Positions 26,605 to 37,357 of a stretch of DNA of 64,000 nt are shown here, in pieces. Made by a program: the position numbers and the translations under genes. The notes beneath the pieces were generated by a model. It searched no databases. It was not told where the DNA came from and saw only the letters and a program-made list of their open reading frames with translations. The DNA comes from Oculatella sp. LEGE 06141 (GTDB taxonomy: Bacteria; Cyanobacteriota; Cyanobacteriia; Elainellales; Elainellaceae), in the NCBI RefSeq assembly GCF_015207605.1, contig NZ_JADEWO010000030.1, positions 1 through 64,000 on the forward strand. The letters are read 5' to 3'. Every line of letters starts with the position of its first letter. Position 1 is the first letter of the stretch.

Positions 26605-27465
26605 TCATCCCATTGCCCATTGGCGATCGCCCACCCTGGCGTTGTTGATATAGTCCACAGCACGGTATGGCAGCGGTTTAACGCCATGAGTGACCTGATG
26701 CACCCACCACACATCGTGCGTTTGCACCTTACCAAACCCAGCTCGCTCCATCCAATCGTCAACGCTACCAGCAGCATAGGCGTTGATGTAGGGTTCCTCA
26801 AAGATTTCTGTTAGCCAGGTCGTTTGGCGCAAGGTCGCCTGACTGCCATCCAAAATTGCCACTTCGCCGCCTACCTTAAGTAAGCGGAAACACTCGCGCA
26901 AGATGGCACGGGATACATCTGGTGGGGTCTCGTGAAACAGCAGCGATGCGGTTACTAAATCAAAACTGGCATCGGCAAATGGGGTCTGTTCAGCGTTAGC
27001 CTGCTGAAACTGAATTGTGCATCCTGCCTGTCGCGCCTTTTCGTCAGCAACTACCAACATATAAGGAGAAAGGTCTACTCCCACCACCTCCGCATTCGGA
27101 AACGCTTGTTTCAATAACAGTGTGGTGGAACCCGTACCGCAACCCAAGTCTAAAATTCGCTGAGGCTGGCCGCGAAGTTTGTCAATCAGGCTTTGCCGAA
27201 TCCATGCCTCGTTTGGGGGCAGAGCATATTGAGTAATGGGGTCGTAGGTTACGGCGGCATCTACCGTGAGATACCCACCCGTAATGCCGTGAAAATTTTG
27301 GCTATGGTAATACTCTGGATACTCAACGTTGGATTGCCGAAAGCGATCGCTCTCTCGCTGCCAGTCTCGGCTTTTGTAGTGCCGTGTCATAGCGTCTCGG
27401 TCGATCAAAAGGTTGGCAATAGGAGCCAAAAACTGCTCAAAAATCGTATCTTTTCGAGTTGCCAT
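26605..27465 (-). CDS. SAM-dependent methyltransferase
   Basis: 286 residues from the ATG at 27465; longer starts to 27552 add hydrophobic residues without family match. It is a class I methyltransferase of the Methyltransf_11/25 type: SAM-binding ILDLGCGTGSTTLLLKQAFP, then VVGVDLSPYML, DLVTASLLFHETP and ECFRLLKVGGEVAILD. The N-terminal ~100 residues (YPEYYHSQNFHGITGGYLTVDAA) are a family-specific extension. Substrate is unknown. Confidence 0.88.
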   Translation of the reverse strand: MATRKDTIFEQFLAPIANLLIDRDAMTRHYKSRDWQRESDRFRQSNVEYPEYYHSQNFHGITGGYLTVDAAVTYDPITQYALPPNEAWIRQSLIDKLRGQPQRILDLGCGTGSTTLLLKQAFPNAEVVGVDLSPYMLVVADEKARQAGCTIQFQQANAEQTPFADASFDLVTASLLFHETPPDVSRAILRECFRLLKVGGEVAILDGSQATLRQTTWLTEIFEEPYINAYAAGSVDDWMERAGFGKVQTHDVWWVHQVTHGVKPLPYRAVDYINNARVGDRQWAMG

Positions 27466-27852
27466 AGCTATTCTAAGTACAGAGACACTACCTTTACAAA
27501 GTGTAATGAATCCGTGGGCGATCGCGATAGGTCGTTTCGTGTTCTTTCCCATAAACGCATTGCCTATTCACTATTGACCCCATTGGCTCATTGTATTACA
27601 TTGTAGTATGTTGTCGTAATCCGCTCGCCAGGAACAATGTTGCCTGCGACCGCGATCGGCCAACACGGTTCACATCCAACCCTTTGCAAGATAAACAGGA
27701 GGCTCTATGGCTGAGTCGGTGACCATTGCATCCGCAACCACTATCCATTCATGCAGGGTCACAGAGCGATCGACTTAAGCAATGGGTTAACCCGTCTTGA
27801 GCCTTCGCCCTCTGTGAACCTTGCTAACGCAGGTTTCACATGGGGAATAGAA
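27466..27852. other. intergenic region upstream of rsgA
   Basis: Nearly 390 bases between divergent genes. It contains the 23-codon frame at 27707-27778 with a perfect AGGAGG site. No repeat or RNA gene is recognised. An rsgA-frame extension back to 27751 is open but unconserved-looking. Confidence 0.4.
27707..27778 (+). CDS. 23-residue upstream frame with strong ribosome site
   Basis: ATG with AGGAGG six bases upstream, ending TAA after 23 codons ([20 protein letters not shown]...). It overlaps the 5' extension of the rsgA frame in another register. It may be a regulatory upstream peptide for rsgA or the relic of an older start cut by a frameshift. No family. Confidence 0.3.
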   Translation: MAESVTIASATTIHSCRVTERST

Positions 27853-28914
27853 ATGAACTTAAATCAATTGGGCTGGAACTATAGTTTGGGATGCCAGTTT
27901 CAGCCGTATGCCAACGCGGGATTTTCGGCAGGTCGAGTTGCCGTAGAGCATCGAGGCGCATACATTCTCTACACCGAACGGGGTGAAGTAACGGCTGAAG
28001 TGGCTGGAAAGCTACGCTATCAGGCGAACCAGGCAGACGCGTTTCCAGTCGTTGGCGATTGGGTTGTGATTCAACCCAATGAAACCGAACAACGCGCCAC
28101 GATCCATCAAATACTGCCGAGAACCAGCAAGTTCTCTCGCAAGGCCGCAGGGACAAAAACAGAGGAGCAAGTGGTTGCGGCTAACATTGATACTGCCTTT
28201 CTGGTATCTGGTTTAGATCAAGACTTTAACCCCAGACGCATTGAGCGCTATCTTCTCCTGGCCTGGGAGAGCGGCGTTACTCCAGTGATTGTTTTGAACA
28301 AGGTTGATTTATGCGAAGACGTTGATGCGGCGTTGGTGGCAGTTGGGGCGATCGCACCCGGCATTCCAACAGTGGTGTTAAGTGCGGTGCAGCAATCTGG
28401 CCTGGAGCAGCTAGCAGCCTATCTTCAACCTGGTAAAACTGTGGCTCTCCTCGGTTCATCCGGTGTGGGTAAATCGACCATTACCAATCAACTGCTGGGA
28501 ACGGCAGTTCAGAAAGTACGGGCTGTTCGTCAAGCGGATCACCGGGGGCAGCACACCACAACCCGGCGAGAGCTGCTCTTGTTGCCGTCTGGAAGCTTGA
28601 TTATGGATACGCCGGGAATGCGAGAAATCCAGGTTTGGGCAACCGAAAGCAGCCTGGATGAAACCTTTGCGGATGTGCAAGCTCTGGCGGCTCAGTGTCG
28701 CTTTCGCGATTGTCGGCACGATCGCGAACCGGGATGCGCTATTCAAGCGGCGATCGCCTCTAATCTGTTAGATGAATCGCGGTTCTACAGCTATCAAAAA
28801 CTTGGCAAGGAGTTAAATTATCTGGCTAGAAAACAAGATCAACGTGCCCACCTGGATGAGAAAGCCCGGTGGAAAAAAATAACCAAATCTCTGCGCCAAC
28901 ACTACAAGAAATAA
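27853..28914 (+). CDS. rsgA: ribosome small-subunit-dependent GTPase A
   Basis: 353 residues from the ATG at 27853, whose product begins MNLNQLGW as in other RsgA proteins; GGGGAA lies upstream. An N-terminal OB domain ([20 protein letters not shown]) is followed by the circularly permuted GTPase: G4 LNKVDL, G5 LSAVQQSG, G1 [10 protein letters not shown]2/G3 TTTRRELL and DTPGMRE, then the zinc-binding C-terminal finger ([14 protein letters not shown]). It matures the 30S ribosomal subunit, where GTP hydrolysis releases it. The hairpin at 28935-28989 follows as a likely terminator. Confidence 0.96.
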   Translation: MNLNQLGWNYSLGCQFQPYANAGFSAGRVAVEHRGAYILYTERGEVTAEVAGKLRYQANQADAFPVVGDWVVIQPNETEQRATIHQILPRTSKFSRKAAGTKTEEQVVAANIDTAFLVSGLDQDFNPRRIERYLLLAWESGVTPVIVLNKVDLCEDVDAALVAVGAIAPGIPTVVLSAVQQSGLEQLAAYLQPGKTVALLGSSGVGKSTITNQLLGTAVQKVRAVRQADHRGQHTTTRRELLLLPSGSLIMDTPGMREIQVWATESSLDETFADVQALAAQCRFRDCRHDREPGCAIQAAIASNLLDESRFYSYQKLGKELNYLARKQDQRAHLDEKARWKKITKSLRQHYKK

Positions 28915-28934
28915 AGGGACTCTAACCCTCAACT

Positions 28935-28989
28935 AAACTCGTTCTTTAACAACGACATCTCATGCTGATGCCTTGTGAAGAACGAGTTT
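28935..28989 (+). terminator. long hairpin after rsgA
   Basis: AAACTCGTTCTT and AAGAACGAGTTT form a perfect 12-bp stem; the loop itself pairs further as ACAA/TTGT and CATC/GATG. The downstream tail is TATCTATT, only moderately T-rich, so termination by this element is likely but not certain. It lies between two genes that converge and may serve both. Confidence 0.65.
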
Positions 28990-29075
28990 ATCTATTATGT
29001 AGGATCTCTGCCCTATCAAGATGAAAGTGGGATAACAATAGATATGAATAGGATTGCCGAGCCGATCGCGCTGGA

Positions 29076-29915
29076 CTAATTATTTGGAAAAATGACATCT
29101 TCGGGTCTAAAAATATAATCATGATCAAAGATCAAAGAATTAGCATGACGAATAATTGAAAATCCAAAGTTGCTGGTGATATCGGTAGTAAAGGTAGCGA
29201 TTACCAATTCAATTAATTTCTTGTCTGAAATTTCAGGTTCCTGCACAAAATAGTTGCGCTTTGCAAAGAATAGCCCTTCATCTCTTGGAACAATAATTCC
29301 ATTAACACGATGGGTATGTTGTATCGGTTTGATATAAGTTGTAATGAATTCATCCTGGTTGCGCTGAAGACGGTACAACCGTTCATGTTGCAACCAGCTC
29401 ATACGAAACATCATTTTTAACAGTTCAAACCCCAAAATATAGTTAAAAACGTTATTTCTTTCTTCGGTGCTAAATACCAGTTTAAGCGCTGACTCTAAAT
29501 ACAAATCAGGCTGTCTGCGAGCATCTTGAGCCGAATGCACATAAAACTGCCGAATGTAGCTCCTTAACACCGCTTCTGTTAATTCGGTCTTCAGTTTAAA
29601 TTCCTTCAGGTGTTTTTTAACTCGCTGTTTGGTATCTCGATCCTCCAACTTTCTAGACACTAATCCATCAGCGGTATAGTCATCCAAAAATTCGGCCTGG
29701 ATCTCCGGTGGAGCAGCACACATGAGATAGCATAGCGACAACACATAACGGCGTTGATGCCACGGCAGGCTTTCAAACCAAATTTGCGCTTCTGGAGGCA
29801 ATTTACCCAGAATGCTCTCCAGTTGGGCGGCAACAGCGATCGCCAGTCGTTTTTGTTTACGTGCTTTGGGTTGATCGGGGGGAGAAACCATCTGCGTTCC
29901 GTTCAGTGTGATCAC
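29076..29915 (-). CDS. conserved-looking protein of unknown function
   Basis: 279 residues, mostly helical, basic, without signal peptide or membrane segments. I do not recognise a catalytic motif. The segment SLPWHQRRYVLSLCYLMCAAPPEIQAEFLDDYTADGL followed by LRSYIRQFYVHSAQDARRQPDLY recalls a cyanobacterial protein family seen beside ParA-type genes, but I could not confirm this and there is no ParA gene here. Its codon usage is AT-richer than the neighbours. It stands alone between rsgA and pyrE. Confidence 0.65.
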   Translation of the reverse strand: MITLNGTQMVSPPDQPKARKQKRLAIAVAAQLESILGKLPPEAQIWFESLPWHQRRYVLSLCYLMCAAPPEIQAEFLDDYTADGLVSRKLEDRDTKQRVKKHLKEFKLKTELTEAVLRSYIRQFYVHSAQDARRQPDLYLESALKLVFSTEERNNVFNYILGFELLKMMFRMSWLQHERLYRLQRNQDEFITTYIKPIQHTHRVNGIIVPRDEGLFFAKRNYFVQEPEISDKKLIELVIATFTTDITSNFGFSIIRHANSLIFDHDYIFRPEDVIFPNN

Positions 29916-30073
29916 ACTTACAGAGGCTAGTTCTGCGGAGGCTTGCTAGAACTCAGCATCCTACGTTCAGAATGCCCACTTTGTGTCCGCCTTGATGAAT
30001 GTCGCTGCAATTATTCTGTTGCTTAACCGGACCTTGCCGGAACGTTATTAGCAGTCGCAGGTGGCCTGGTTGC

Positions 30074-30691
30074 TTAAGCCTGGCGTTGCGCCCACCGTTG
30101 CTGGATGTCTTGAATTGAAAACACGGTTTCAAACTGTAACCCCTGCTGCTGGTAAAGCTCAGCCCCACCCTGCTGGCGATCGACCAGGGCAATGATCTGG
30201 TTCACCCGGTATCCCGCTTGCCGTAGACGTTCCACCGCTTTCAAGGCCGACTGTCCGGTGGTAACCACATCTTCCAACACCACAACCGAACTGTCTGCCC
30301 CCAGGGTTGGGCCTTCAATGTAGGCTTGGGTACCGTGCCCTTTCGCTTCCTTTCGCACAATCAAGGCTGCGATCGGTTGCCCTGCCATTGCAGCCACCAC
30401 GCTAGTAGCCGTTACCATTGGGTCGGCTCCTAAGGTCAAGCCTGCTACGGCTGCCGTGTCGGATGGCAACATCGATCGCAACACTCGCCCAACCGCTAAC
30501 CCACCGTAGGGATGTAGCGTCACCTGTTTGCCGTTGATGTAGTAAGTGCTGCTCTGTCCAGATGACAGCACAAAATCGCCCTCTCGGTAGGCCACCTCGC
30601 AAAATAAATCGAGCAACAATTGGCGTACGGTTGGTAGATCACCAGTGGCGATCGCGGCAAGGGTTTCTGTTGGTAATGTTGGCTGGGTCAT
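30074..30691 (-). CDS. pyrE: orotate phosphoribosyltransferase
   Basis: 205 residues from the ATG at 30691; an earlier frame start at 30727 adds 12 residues without family match. It joins orotate and PRPP to give OMP in pyrimidine synthesis. Visible are the substrate loop FVLSSGQSSTYYINGKQ, the lysine-rich catalytic loop IVRKEAKGHGTQ and the PRPP-binding motif VVVLEDVVTTGQSALKA. It is complete and stands alone, as is usual for pyrE in cyanobacteria. Confidence 0.96.
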   Translation of the reverse strand: MTQPTLPTETLAAIATGDLPTVRQLLLDLFCEVAYREGDFVLSSGQSSTYYINGKQVTLHPYGGLAVGRVLRSMLPSDTAAVAGLTLGADPMVTATSVVAAMAGQPIAALIVRKEAKGHGTQAYIEGPTLGADSSVVVLEDVVTTGQSALKAVERLRQAGYRVNQIIALVDRQQGGAELYQQQGLQFETVFSIQDIQQRWAQRQA

Positions 30692-30837
30692 AAATAGCGA
30701 TCGGAAATTACGGACTAATCCAAGCAAAACTCTACCAGAAGAGAGGAGTTTAATCTTCGTCTAGTGATTTATAACTAATTTCTGATCTTAAGCGGCCAAG
30801 ATGAGTTAGCATGGAGCGCAAAATTGAGGATATTTTT

Positions 30838-31299
30838 ATGGTTGTGGGGATGAAAGGTCTACCGGGTTCGTTAGCCATTGCGGTATCCATTGTGATGGCT
30901 GGCGGCAGTATGGCGATCGCTCAAGATGCCGACCAGGTTCAGTCTATTCCAGAGGCATTTGAGAGTGAATTCTTTGGGGGCAGTGGCACCTTTTTTGAAA
31001 ACCGCCGTCCTCCTAACAACATCACCTGGTTTATTGGCCCTTTTCCTGAAAACCAAATCGCTTCAGATGCAGAAGACGTACACCAACTGTATAGAGAGCT
31101 GTTGCAACAGCAAGTTTCCAGCTCGCCGCTAATTCGCACCCCCGACCTGGACAATCCGTTTAACTCATCATTGCTAGTGTCGCCCACCTTCCAAACCGAG
31201 CGAATTACGGGTAGCGAGTTTGTACCCCAGGTGCCGATCGCCCCGGCTGCACCGCCTCAAACTCCTCCTACACCTAGCTCGGTTCCAGCTCTCTACTAA
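30838..31299 (+). CDS. small secreted protein of unknown function
   Basis: 153 residues from the ATG at 30838, with GAGGA upstream. A signal peptide (GSLAIAVSIVMAGGSMAIAQ) is followed by a 130-residue mature part that is acidic, then rich in Pro, Thr and Ala near the end (PIAPAAPPQTPPTPSS). No recognisable domain. It is probably exported and possibly linked to the cell wall or periplasm. Weak similarity to known families cannot be judged by eye. Confidence 0.7.
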   Translation: MVVGMKGLPGSLAIAVSIVMAGGSMAIAQDADQVQSIPEAFESEFFGGSGTFFENRRPPNNITWFIGPFPENQIASDAEDVHQLYRELLQQQVSSSPLIRTPDLDNPFNSSLLVSPTFQTERITGSEFVPQVPIAPAAPPQTPPTPSSVPALY

Positions 31300-31534
31300 T
31301 CCCTGATCAAACATAAGCCCTGATCAAACACAGGTTGCTTTGAACAGCGTCTAGAAGAAGTTCTGAGTTCAAGCCCACGATTAATATCGCCCCATGCAGT
31401 CTGTGCAACTCAACCTGCGGTTTCTCTGTCAACCAGCTAGAAACCGCAGGTTTGCTGCTCTCTCAACCCATTTCGATTAACCTGTGTCGGTATGATTGTG
31501 GGACACACGGGTTCCCCAAATCCGGTTCCTCAAA

Positions 31535-31607
31535 TCCAGGGTGCAGGAGTTGAACCCGCCTAACGCGAATTATGAGTTCGCTGCCTATACCGCTCGGCCA
31601 ACCCTGG
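31535..31607 (-). tRNA. tRNA with CAU anticodon, most like tRNA-Ile2
   Basis: A 73-nt cloverleaf: acceptor CCAGGGT/ACCCTGG, anticodon stem GCGAA/TTCGC with loop CTCATAA (anticodon CAU), T stem GCGGG/CCTGC with TTCAACT, discriminator A. The CTCATAA loop and D arm GGCCGAGCGGTATAGGC are those of tRNA-Ile2, whose C34 is changed to lysidine by TilS to read AUA. The first base pair is C-G, so it is not an initiator tRNA. Elongator tRNA-Met is the alternative. Confidence 0.85.
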
Positions 31608-31855
31608 CTGTGAAGCATTCCTTCACTAAACACCTATTGTATCCTGCTGTGTCCGGGGGAAGGCAAGAGCCAGATGCCGTTCGAAATGTGAAATCTTTTG
31701 ACGACAGGTGGTTGCGCCCTGCACCATTTCTTAGACTTAGCGCATAAAATTCTAGTTCAACCGGGCATGGCGCGATCGCCCGAAACTAAACCAGATAGTT
31801 TGCCTTCTTCTATAATCAACCGCACAAATAATTAACCGCACAAACAGCATCCCGT

Positions 31856-32578
31856 ATGAGCAGCAACCGCATCAATCCCACCGTCGTCCTAACCCTGGGA
31901 CTCCTGTTCCTTATGATTGTGGCTGGAATTGTGAGCGCATCCTGGGGCTACAGCTTAGGGCGACAGGCACTCAAAGGCATCACCCAGCCAGACGTTCGCC
32001 CCAATAGCGGTGTCGATACTTCATCTGATGGCAGTACGGCTCGCCGAGAAGAATTTACGCTGCTGCGTGAAGACGACATCTTGACCGATGTAGAAGCCCG
32101 GATGAAGGGCAATGCTCAGTCGGCTGCGCCCAAGTCCGAGGTTCAAAGCAGTGTGCAAACGAAAGCGGCGACTGAAGTGTCTGTCGTGAATGTCTCCCAT
32201 CAAACCGAGTCGTTAGCCAGCTCTTCTCAAGCCGGATTTCCGATCGCCAGTACCGATCAGGGTGTCACCATGTCCGTTCGTTCTGCTTATGAGCATGATG
32301 GAGAACTCGTATTGGAGGTAAGCTTACAGAATAGCGGTTCCCAAACCGTGCAATTCCTGTACAGCTTTATGGACGTGACGGATAACCAGGGTCGAATGAT
32401 GAGTGCTAATACTCAAGGTTTGCCAGCAGAACTGCCCCCAAACAATGAAAAATACTCTGGTGTGGTCAGCATTCCATCCGCTGTACTGGATGGGGTAGAT
32501 AGTGTCGCTTTATCGCTGCCGGACTACCCCGACCAACAGCTTACATTGCGACTGTCTGGTATTCCCGTTGAGAGATAA
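31856..32578 (+). CDS. membrane-anchored protein with C-terminal beta domain
   Basis: 240 residues. An N-terminal transmembrane helix (VVLTLGLLFLMIVAGIVSASWGYSLG) anchors it; a 110-residue low-complexity, acidic/serine-rich linker follows; the C-terminal ~90 residues (TMSVRSAYEHDGELVLEVSLQNSGSQTVQFLYSFMDVTDNQG) fold as an immunoglobulin-like beta sandwich of the DUF4352 sort. It is likely exposed in the periplasm. Function is unknown. It precedes the CNNM-type gene with 76 bases between, perhaps in one transcript. Confidence 0.78.
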   Translation: MSSNRINPTVVLTLGLLFLMIVAGIVSASWGYSLGRQALKGITQPDVRPNSGVDTSSDGSTARREEFTLLREDDILTDVEARMKGNAQSAAPKSEVQSSVQTKAATEVSVVNVSHQTESLASSSQAGFPIASTDQGVTMSVRSAYEHDGELVLEVSLQNSGSQTVQFLYSFMDVTDNQGRMMSANTQGLPAELPPNNEKYSGVVSIPSAVLDGVDSVALSLPDYPDQQLTLRLSGIPVER

Positions 32579-32654
32579 CCTGCTAGATGACTGAAACGTT
32601 CTGGTCTCGCCAGTACGATCGCGCCCCACTGTGATCTTGTTTTTGCCCTCACGG

Positions 32655-34250
32655 ATGATTCTTTTTGCTTCCAGCCCAGTGGCAATTAGCACTGTCTCTC
32701 AGTTGACTGGAACAGATGTGTTTCTGCGGTTGCTGTCGGTGTTCTTGTTAATTGCCATCAACGCGTTCTTTGTGACGGCTGAATTTTCTATTGTTTCAGT
32801 TCGCCGATCGCGGATCAATCAACTCGCCTCTGCTGGCGATATCCAGGCAAAGACCGTTCAAGATCTGCAACGGGGGTTGGATCGGCTACTTTCGACAACG
32901 CAGCTTGGTATTACCCTGTCTAGCTTGGCCTTGGGGTGGATTGGCGAAAGCACGATGGCTGTCCTCCTGGCTGTCCTCCTGGCTCGGTTGCCGTTGCCAC
33001 TGGATACGACTCAGACTTTGTCCCATTCTGTAGCGATTCCGCTGGCCTTTTTTCTGATTGCCTATTTGCAAATTGTCTTAGGCGAACTCTGTCCCAAATC
33101 AATGGCGTTACTATATCCAGAGCAGTTGGCACGGGTACTGGGGCCTCCTAGCCTGGCGATCGCCCGGTTCTTTAATCCCTTCATTTGGGGGTTGAATCAG
33201 TCAACACGGTGGTTGCTGCGGCTGGTGGGTGTGCAATACGCGGGGCAAGCCTGGTCTAACCGCATTTCTCCGGAAGAATTGCAGCTGATCATCAGCACGT
33301 CTGCTGAATCACCAGATTTGGAGGAAGAAGAGCGAGAATTGCTCACCAATGTCTTCGAGTTTGCAGAAGTCACGGCGGGTGAAGTGATGGTGCCTCGGAT
33401 TAGCGTGGTTGCAGTTCCCCATACTGCGACCTTTCAAGATTTGCTGCACGAAGTATCGGTGTCTGGGCACTCTCGCTATCCGGTCATGGGAGAATCGCTA
33501 GACGATATCCTGGGCATCATCTACTTTAAGGAACTAGCCGCACCGCTAGTTGAGGGCGTGTTGCAGTTGGATACCCCCATTCAGGCGTGGGTTCGTCCTG
33601 CTCAGTTTGTGCCCGAATACCTGCCCCTGCATGAACTGTTGCACTCGATGCAGCGGTTGGGACAGGCAATGGTGATGGTAATGGATGAATTTGGCGGAAC
33701 GGCGGGTCTGGTCACCATTGAGGATATCGCGGCCGAAATTATTGGGCACAACGAGCCTGAAAGCTCTGAAGAATTGAACGTTCAAGTGCTGAACGAACAG
33801 AGTTTCTTGGTTCAAGCCCAGCTCGACATAGAAGAAGTAAACGATCTGCTCAACCTGGATTTGCCGCTATCGGAGGAATATCAAACGTTGGGTGGGTTTA
33901 TGATCTACCAACTGCAAAAAATTCCGGTTGAGGGAGAGCTATTGCAATACAACCAGTGGGAGTTTCGCGTGGCGGTGGTAGACGGCCCACGACTGCAAAA
34001 AATCCAAGTGCAACGCCTGGACTCTAGCGACGACAGCGATAGTTTTAATCACCTTGAGGTCAATGATGCCCTAGATGCCTCAGATGCCTCAGATGCCTCA
34101 GAACCAGCGGCGATCGCTGATCCCTGGGAGTTGTCGTCTACCCAACCCGATGCATTGGCTCCCAGCGCTGAGGCTCGCTCTCAAAACGACATCTCCCTGC
34201 CTGCCGACTCATCGCCCCATTCCGATTCGTCTTCAATTCATCACAGTTAA
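32655..34250 (+). CDS. CNNM/CorC-type membrane protein (DUF21, CBS, CorC_HlyC)
   Basis: 531 residues from the ATG at 32655; a GTG at 32631 is an alternative. The order is four membrane helices of the DUF21 domain (FVTAEFSIVSVRRSRI, LGITLSSLALGWIGESTMA), an EEERELLTNVFEFAEVTAGEVMVPR region leading into two CBS domains, and the CorC_HlyC domain (LSEEYQTLGGFMIYQLQKIP). These proteins transport or control efflux of Mg2+/Co2+ and are often labelled hemolysin-like. The C-terminus has a repeat-coded DASDASDASE run (34073-34099) and a serine-rich tail. Confidence 0.93.
   Translation: MILFASSPVAISTVSQLTGTDVFLRLLSVFLLIAINAFFVTAEFSIVSVRRSRINQLASAGDIQAKTVQDLQRGLDRLLSTTQLGITLSSLALGWIGESTMAVLLAVLLARLPLPLDTTQTLSHSVAIPLAFFLIAYLQIVLGELCPKSMALLYPEQLARVLGPPSLAIARFFNPFIWGLNQSTRWLLRLVGVQYAGQAWSNRISPEELQLIISTSAESPDLEEEERELLTNVFEFAEVTAGEVMVPRISVVAVPHTATFQDLLHEVSVSGHSRYPVMGESLDDILGIIYFKELAAPLVEGVLQLDTPIQAWVRPAQFVPEYLPLHELLHSMQRLGQAMVMVMDEFGGTAGLVTIEDIAAEIIGHNEPESSEELNVQVLNEQSFLVQAQLDIEEVNDLLNLDLPLSEEYQTLGGFMIYQLQKIPVEGELLQYNQWEFRVAVVDGPRLQKIQVQRLDSSDDSDSFNHLEVNDALDASDASDASEPAAIADPWELSSTQPDALAPSAEARSQNDISLPADSSPHSDSSSIHHS
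34073..34099 (+). repeat. 9-bp in-frame tandem repeat in the CNNM gene
   Basis: AGATGCCTC three times in exact tandem, with a worn copy just before it, coding Asp-Ala-Ser repeats in the disordered C-terminal tail. The length is a multiple of three, so copy number can change without shifting frame. Confidence 0.85.
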
Positions 34251-34365
34251 AACTCATGCTATAAAAGCGGCTCTGAATCAGTATGCTGTTGAGAGCTAAA
34301 TGGTTGTGCCCTTGTCGGCCATTCACTCTTGTGCAACTGATGCCCCTTGAAGCAGCGATTCATCT

Positions 34366-34821
34366 ATGCGTTATTGGTTGATGAAGTCTGAGCCTGAGGT
34401 TTATGGAATTGCCGATCTGGAACGCGATCGCAAAACGATTTGGGATGGCATCCGCAATTACCAGGCGCGAAACTTCTTGCGCGAAATGCAGGTCGGCGAT
34501 CTGGCTTTCTTTTATCACTCCCAGTCTAGCCCGCCTGGTATTGCCGGACTGATGCGCGTCGCTCAGCCTGGAATCGACGACCCGACTCAGTTTGATGCCC
34601 AAAGCCAGTATTACGATCCCAAATCGTCACTCGACTCGCCCCGCTGGCAAACGGTCAGGGTTGAATTTGTGCGATCGTTCCCTGCGCTCATTCCGCTGGA
34701 GCAGTTACGGCAAACCTTTAGTGCCGAGGAACTGTTGCTGGTGCGGCGGGGCAACCGGTTGTCAGTAATGCCCGTGCCAGAGGACGTGGCCGAGAAAATC
34801 CTGGCAATGGTTGGGCAGTAG
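34366..34821 (+). CDS. EVE-domain protein
   Basis: 151 residues, all of it an EVE domain: YWLMKSEPEVYGIADLERD, WDGIRNYQARNFLREMQVGDLAFFYHS, GIAGLMRVAQPGIDDPTQFD and the closing VPEDVAEKILAM. EVE domains bind modified bases in nucleic acid and are found in RNA-related proteins and restriction enzymes. It is a free-standing single-domain form, common in cyanobacteria and proteobacteria. Its nucleic-acid target is unknown. Confidence 0.94.
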   Translation: MRYWLMKSEPEVYGIADLERDRKTIWDGIRNYQARNFLREMQVGDLAFFYHSQSSPPGIAGLMRVAQPGIDDPTQFDAQSQYYDPKSSLDSPRWQTVRVEFVRSFPALIPLEQLRQTFSAEELLLVRRGNRLSVMPVPEDVAEKILAMVGQ

Positions 34822-34843
34822 TATTCGTCAGGTGCATCAGCGC

Positions 34844-35629
34844 TCAATTGGCTGAAGGCAGGGCTGGAATCAGATTGTCCTGCAATCCAACTAAACCGTC
34901 ACCGTAGATGACCGTAACGGGATGCTCTCGCGGTTGTCCGTTCTGGGAACCGATGATGACGTAGTTGAAGCCGTTTCTGTTTTCTGCTGAGCCTGCAAAC
35001 CGATAATCCAGCGTATCAACATCAAACTGAGCGCCGTAGCGATCGATCGCTGTTTCGGCCTGGTCAACCGGATAGGGCAAATCATCGGCAGTGAGCGCCC
35101 TGGCAAGCTGCTCTGCATCACTGGCTTGAATGGAAGCGATCACTTCATCCAGCATGGCCTTAGCCCAATGCGAATAGAGGAAAAACTCGTCAACCAGGCG
35201 AATGGATTGATCCTGGTAAAGTGTAATCGGCTTGCTGATGCCGTTGCTGCCATATAGCCGGTATTCGAAGCGTTGGCTTGAGGCTCCGAGTTGCTCTACT
35301 CGCTCTCGTTGCACCCGCTCAATCGGTGCGCCAGCAAAATAAGTCTGATAGTCTGCGATCGCTGCTTCAACATTAGCCTGATACCGATCGCGCTCCAGCA
35401 TGTAGGGCATTAGATACAGCACATCTTCAGTGTTGATGGCGTTGATAACATCCGCCATGAGGGCATCGGCCTCTGTTGCCGTCAGCAGGGTGTCTCTTTC
35501 GCTGTTGGGGCTGGATACGACCTGGGGAGAGGGGACAATCTCAGCAGTAGGGGAACGATCGCTGACCGTGCTACAACCAAGCAGCACAGCACTGCTAAGC
35601 AGGGGCAGCATCCATCGAAATAGTGTCAT
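34844..35629 (-). CDS. lipoprotein of unknown function
   Basis: 261 residues from the ATG at 35629. The signal peptide ends in a lipobox (SSAVLLGC), so it is lipid-anchored. The mature protein contains two related NTF2-like segments (ADALMADVINAINTEDVLYLMPYML ... MLDEVIASIQASDAEQLARALTADDLPYP) that look like an internal duplication. No enzymatic motif. It converges on the EVE gene and is divergent neither from nor near a regulator. Confidence 0.78.
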   Translation of the reverse strand: MTLFRWMLPLLSSAVLLGCSTVSDRSPTAEIVPSPQVVSSPNSERDTLLTATEADALMADVINAINTEDVLYLMPYMLERDRYQANVEAAIADYQTYFAGAPIERVQRERVEQLGASSQRFEYRLYGSNGISKPITLYQDQSIRLVDEFFLYSHWAKAMLDEVIASIQASDAEQLARALTADDLPYPVDQAETAIDRYGAQFDVDTLDYRFAGSAENRNGFNYVIIGSQNGQPREHPVTVIYGDGLVGLQDNLIPALPSAN

Positions 35630-35737
35630 GAAAACAGTCCTGGTCTGCATCTATCAAAATGGACTTCCATCCTACCGAAGCAATCTGGCTTCGAGTAGAA
35701 CGGTATACCAGATAACAAACTGGACGATGAGAAGCCC

Positions 35738-36856
<1,119 letters not shown>

Positions 36857-36895
36857 CTAATTGCTTAAATTGATGCTCTATAGAGTGTATAGAAT

Positions 36896-37330
36896 TTACA
36901 GAGAAAAATTCTCTTCATCGTCGATTCGCACATCCCAACTGGCAGACAGCACCTCAGCCACTACGGCTTCCAGTGCGGCTGCGTTCAGGCTTCGAGTTGC
37001 CTGCTCTTGCAGCGGGTTGGAGAGCGGAATCAGCCGCAACTGCCGATTTTCTTGCGCCAGGTCGAAGCAGGGCTGCCCCTCACCGCTGCGCTTCAGTTCG
37101 AGATAGTCAAAACTATGAACGTTGAGATAGAGGGTATGGTTGGCTACAAGGGTCGATCGCTGCGGGTCGGCGAACACCTCCAGCACATAGCCTTCCTCAG
37201 ATTCGACGAGCGGTTCACCGTCTTGAGTGTAGCTGTAGCGAACTCGGCTCAAGTCGCTGAGTAACCGCTGCATATCTTGCTTATTGACCACAATTCCGGC
37301 ATCAACAATGCAAGGGGCAGGCAGTTTCAT
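36896..37330 (-). CDS. conserved-looking protein of unknown function
   Basis: 144 residues from the ATG at 37330; an earlier ATG at 37357 adds nine residues. The protein is acidic at the end (VRIDDEENF) and has strand-rich segments (YVLEVFADPQRSTLVANHTLYLNVHSFDYLEL). No domain or motif is recognised. It is directly upstream of, and in line with, tgt (49 bases), so the two may be co-transcribed; there is no evidence they work together. Confidence 0.65.
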   Translation of the reverse strand: MKLPAPCIVDAGIVVNKQDMQRLLSDLSRVRYSYTQDGEPLVESEEGYVLEVFADPQRSTLVANHTLYLNVHSFDYLELKRSGEGQPCFDLAQENRQLRLIPLSNPLQEQATRSLNAAALEAVVAEVLSASWDVRIDDEENFSL

Positions 37331-37357
37331 GTTTCCAGGAAGTTGATCGTGATTCAT

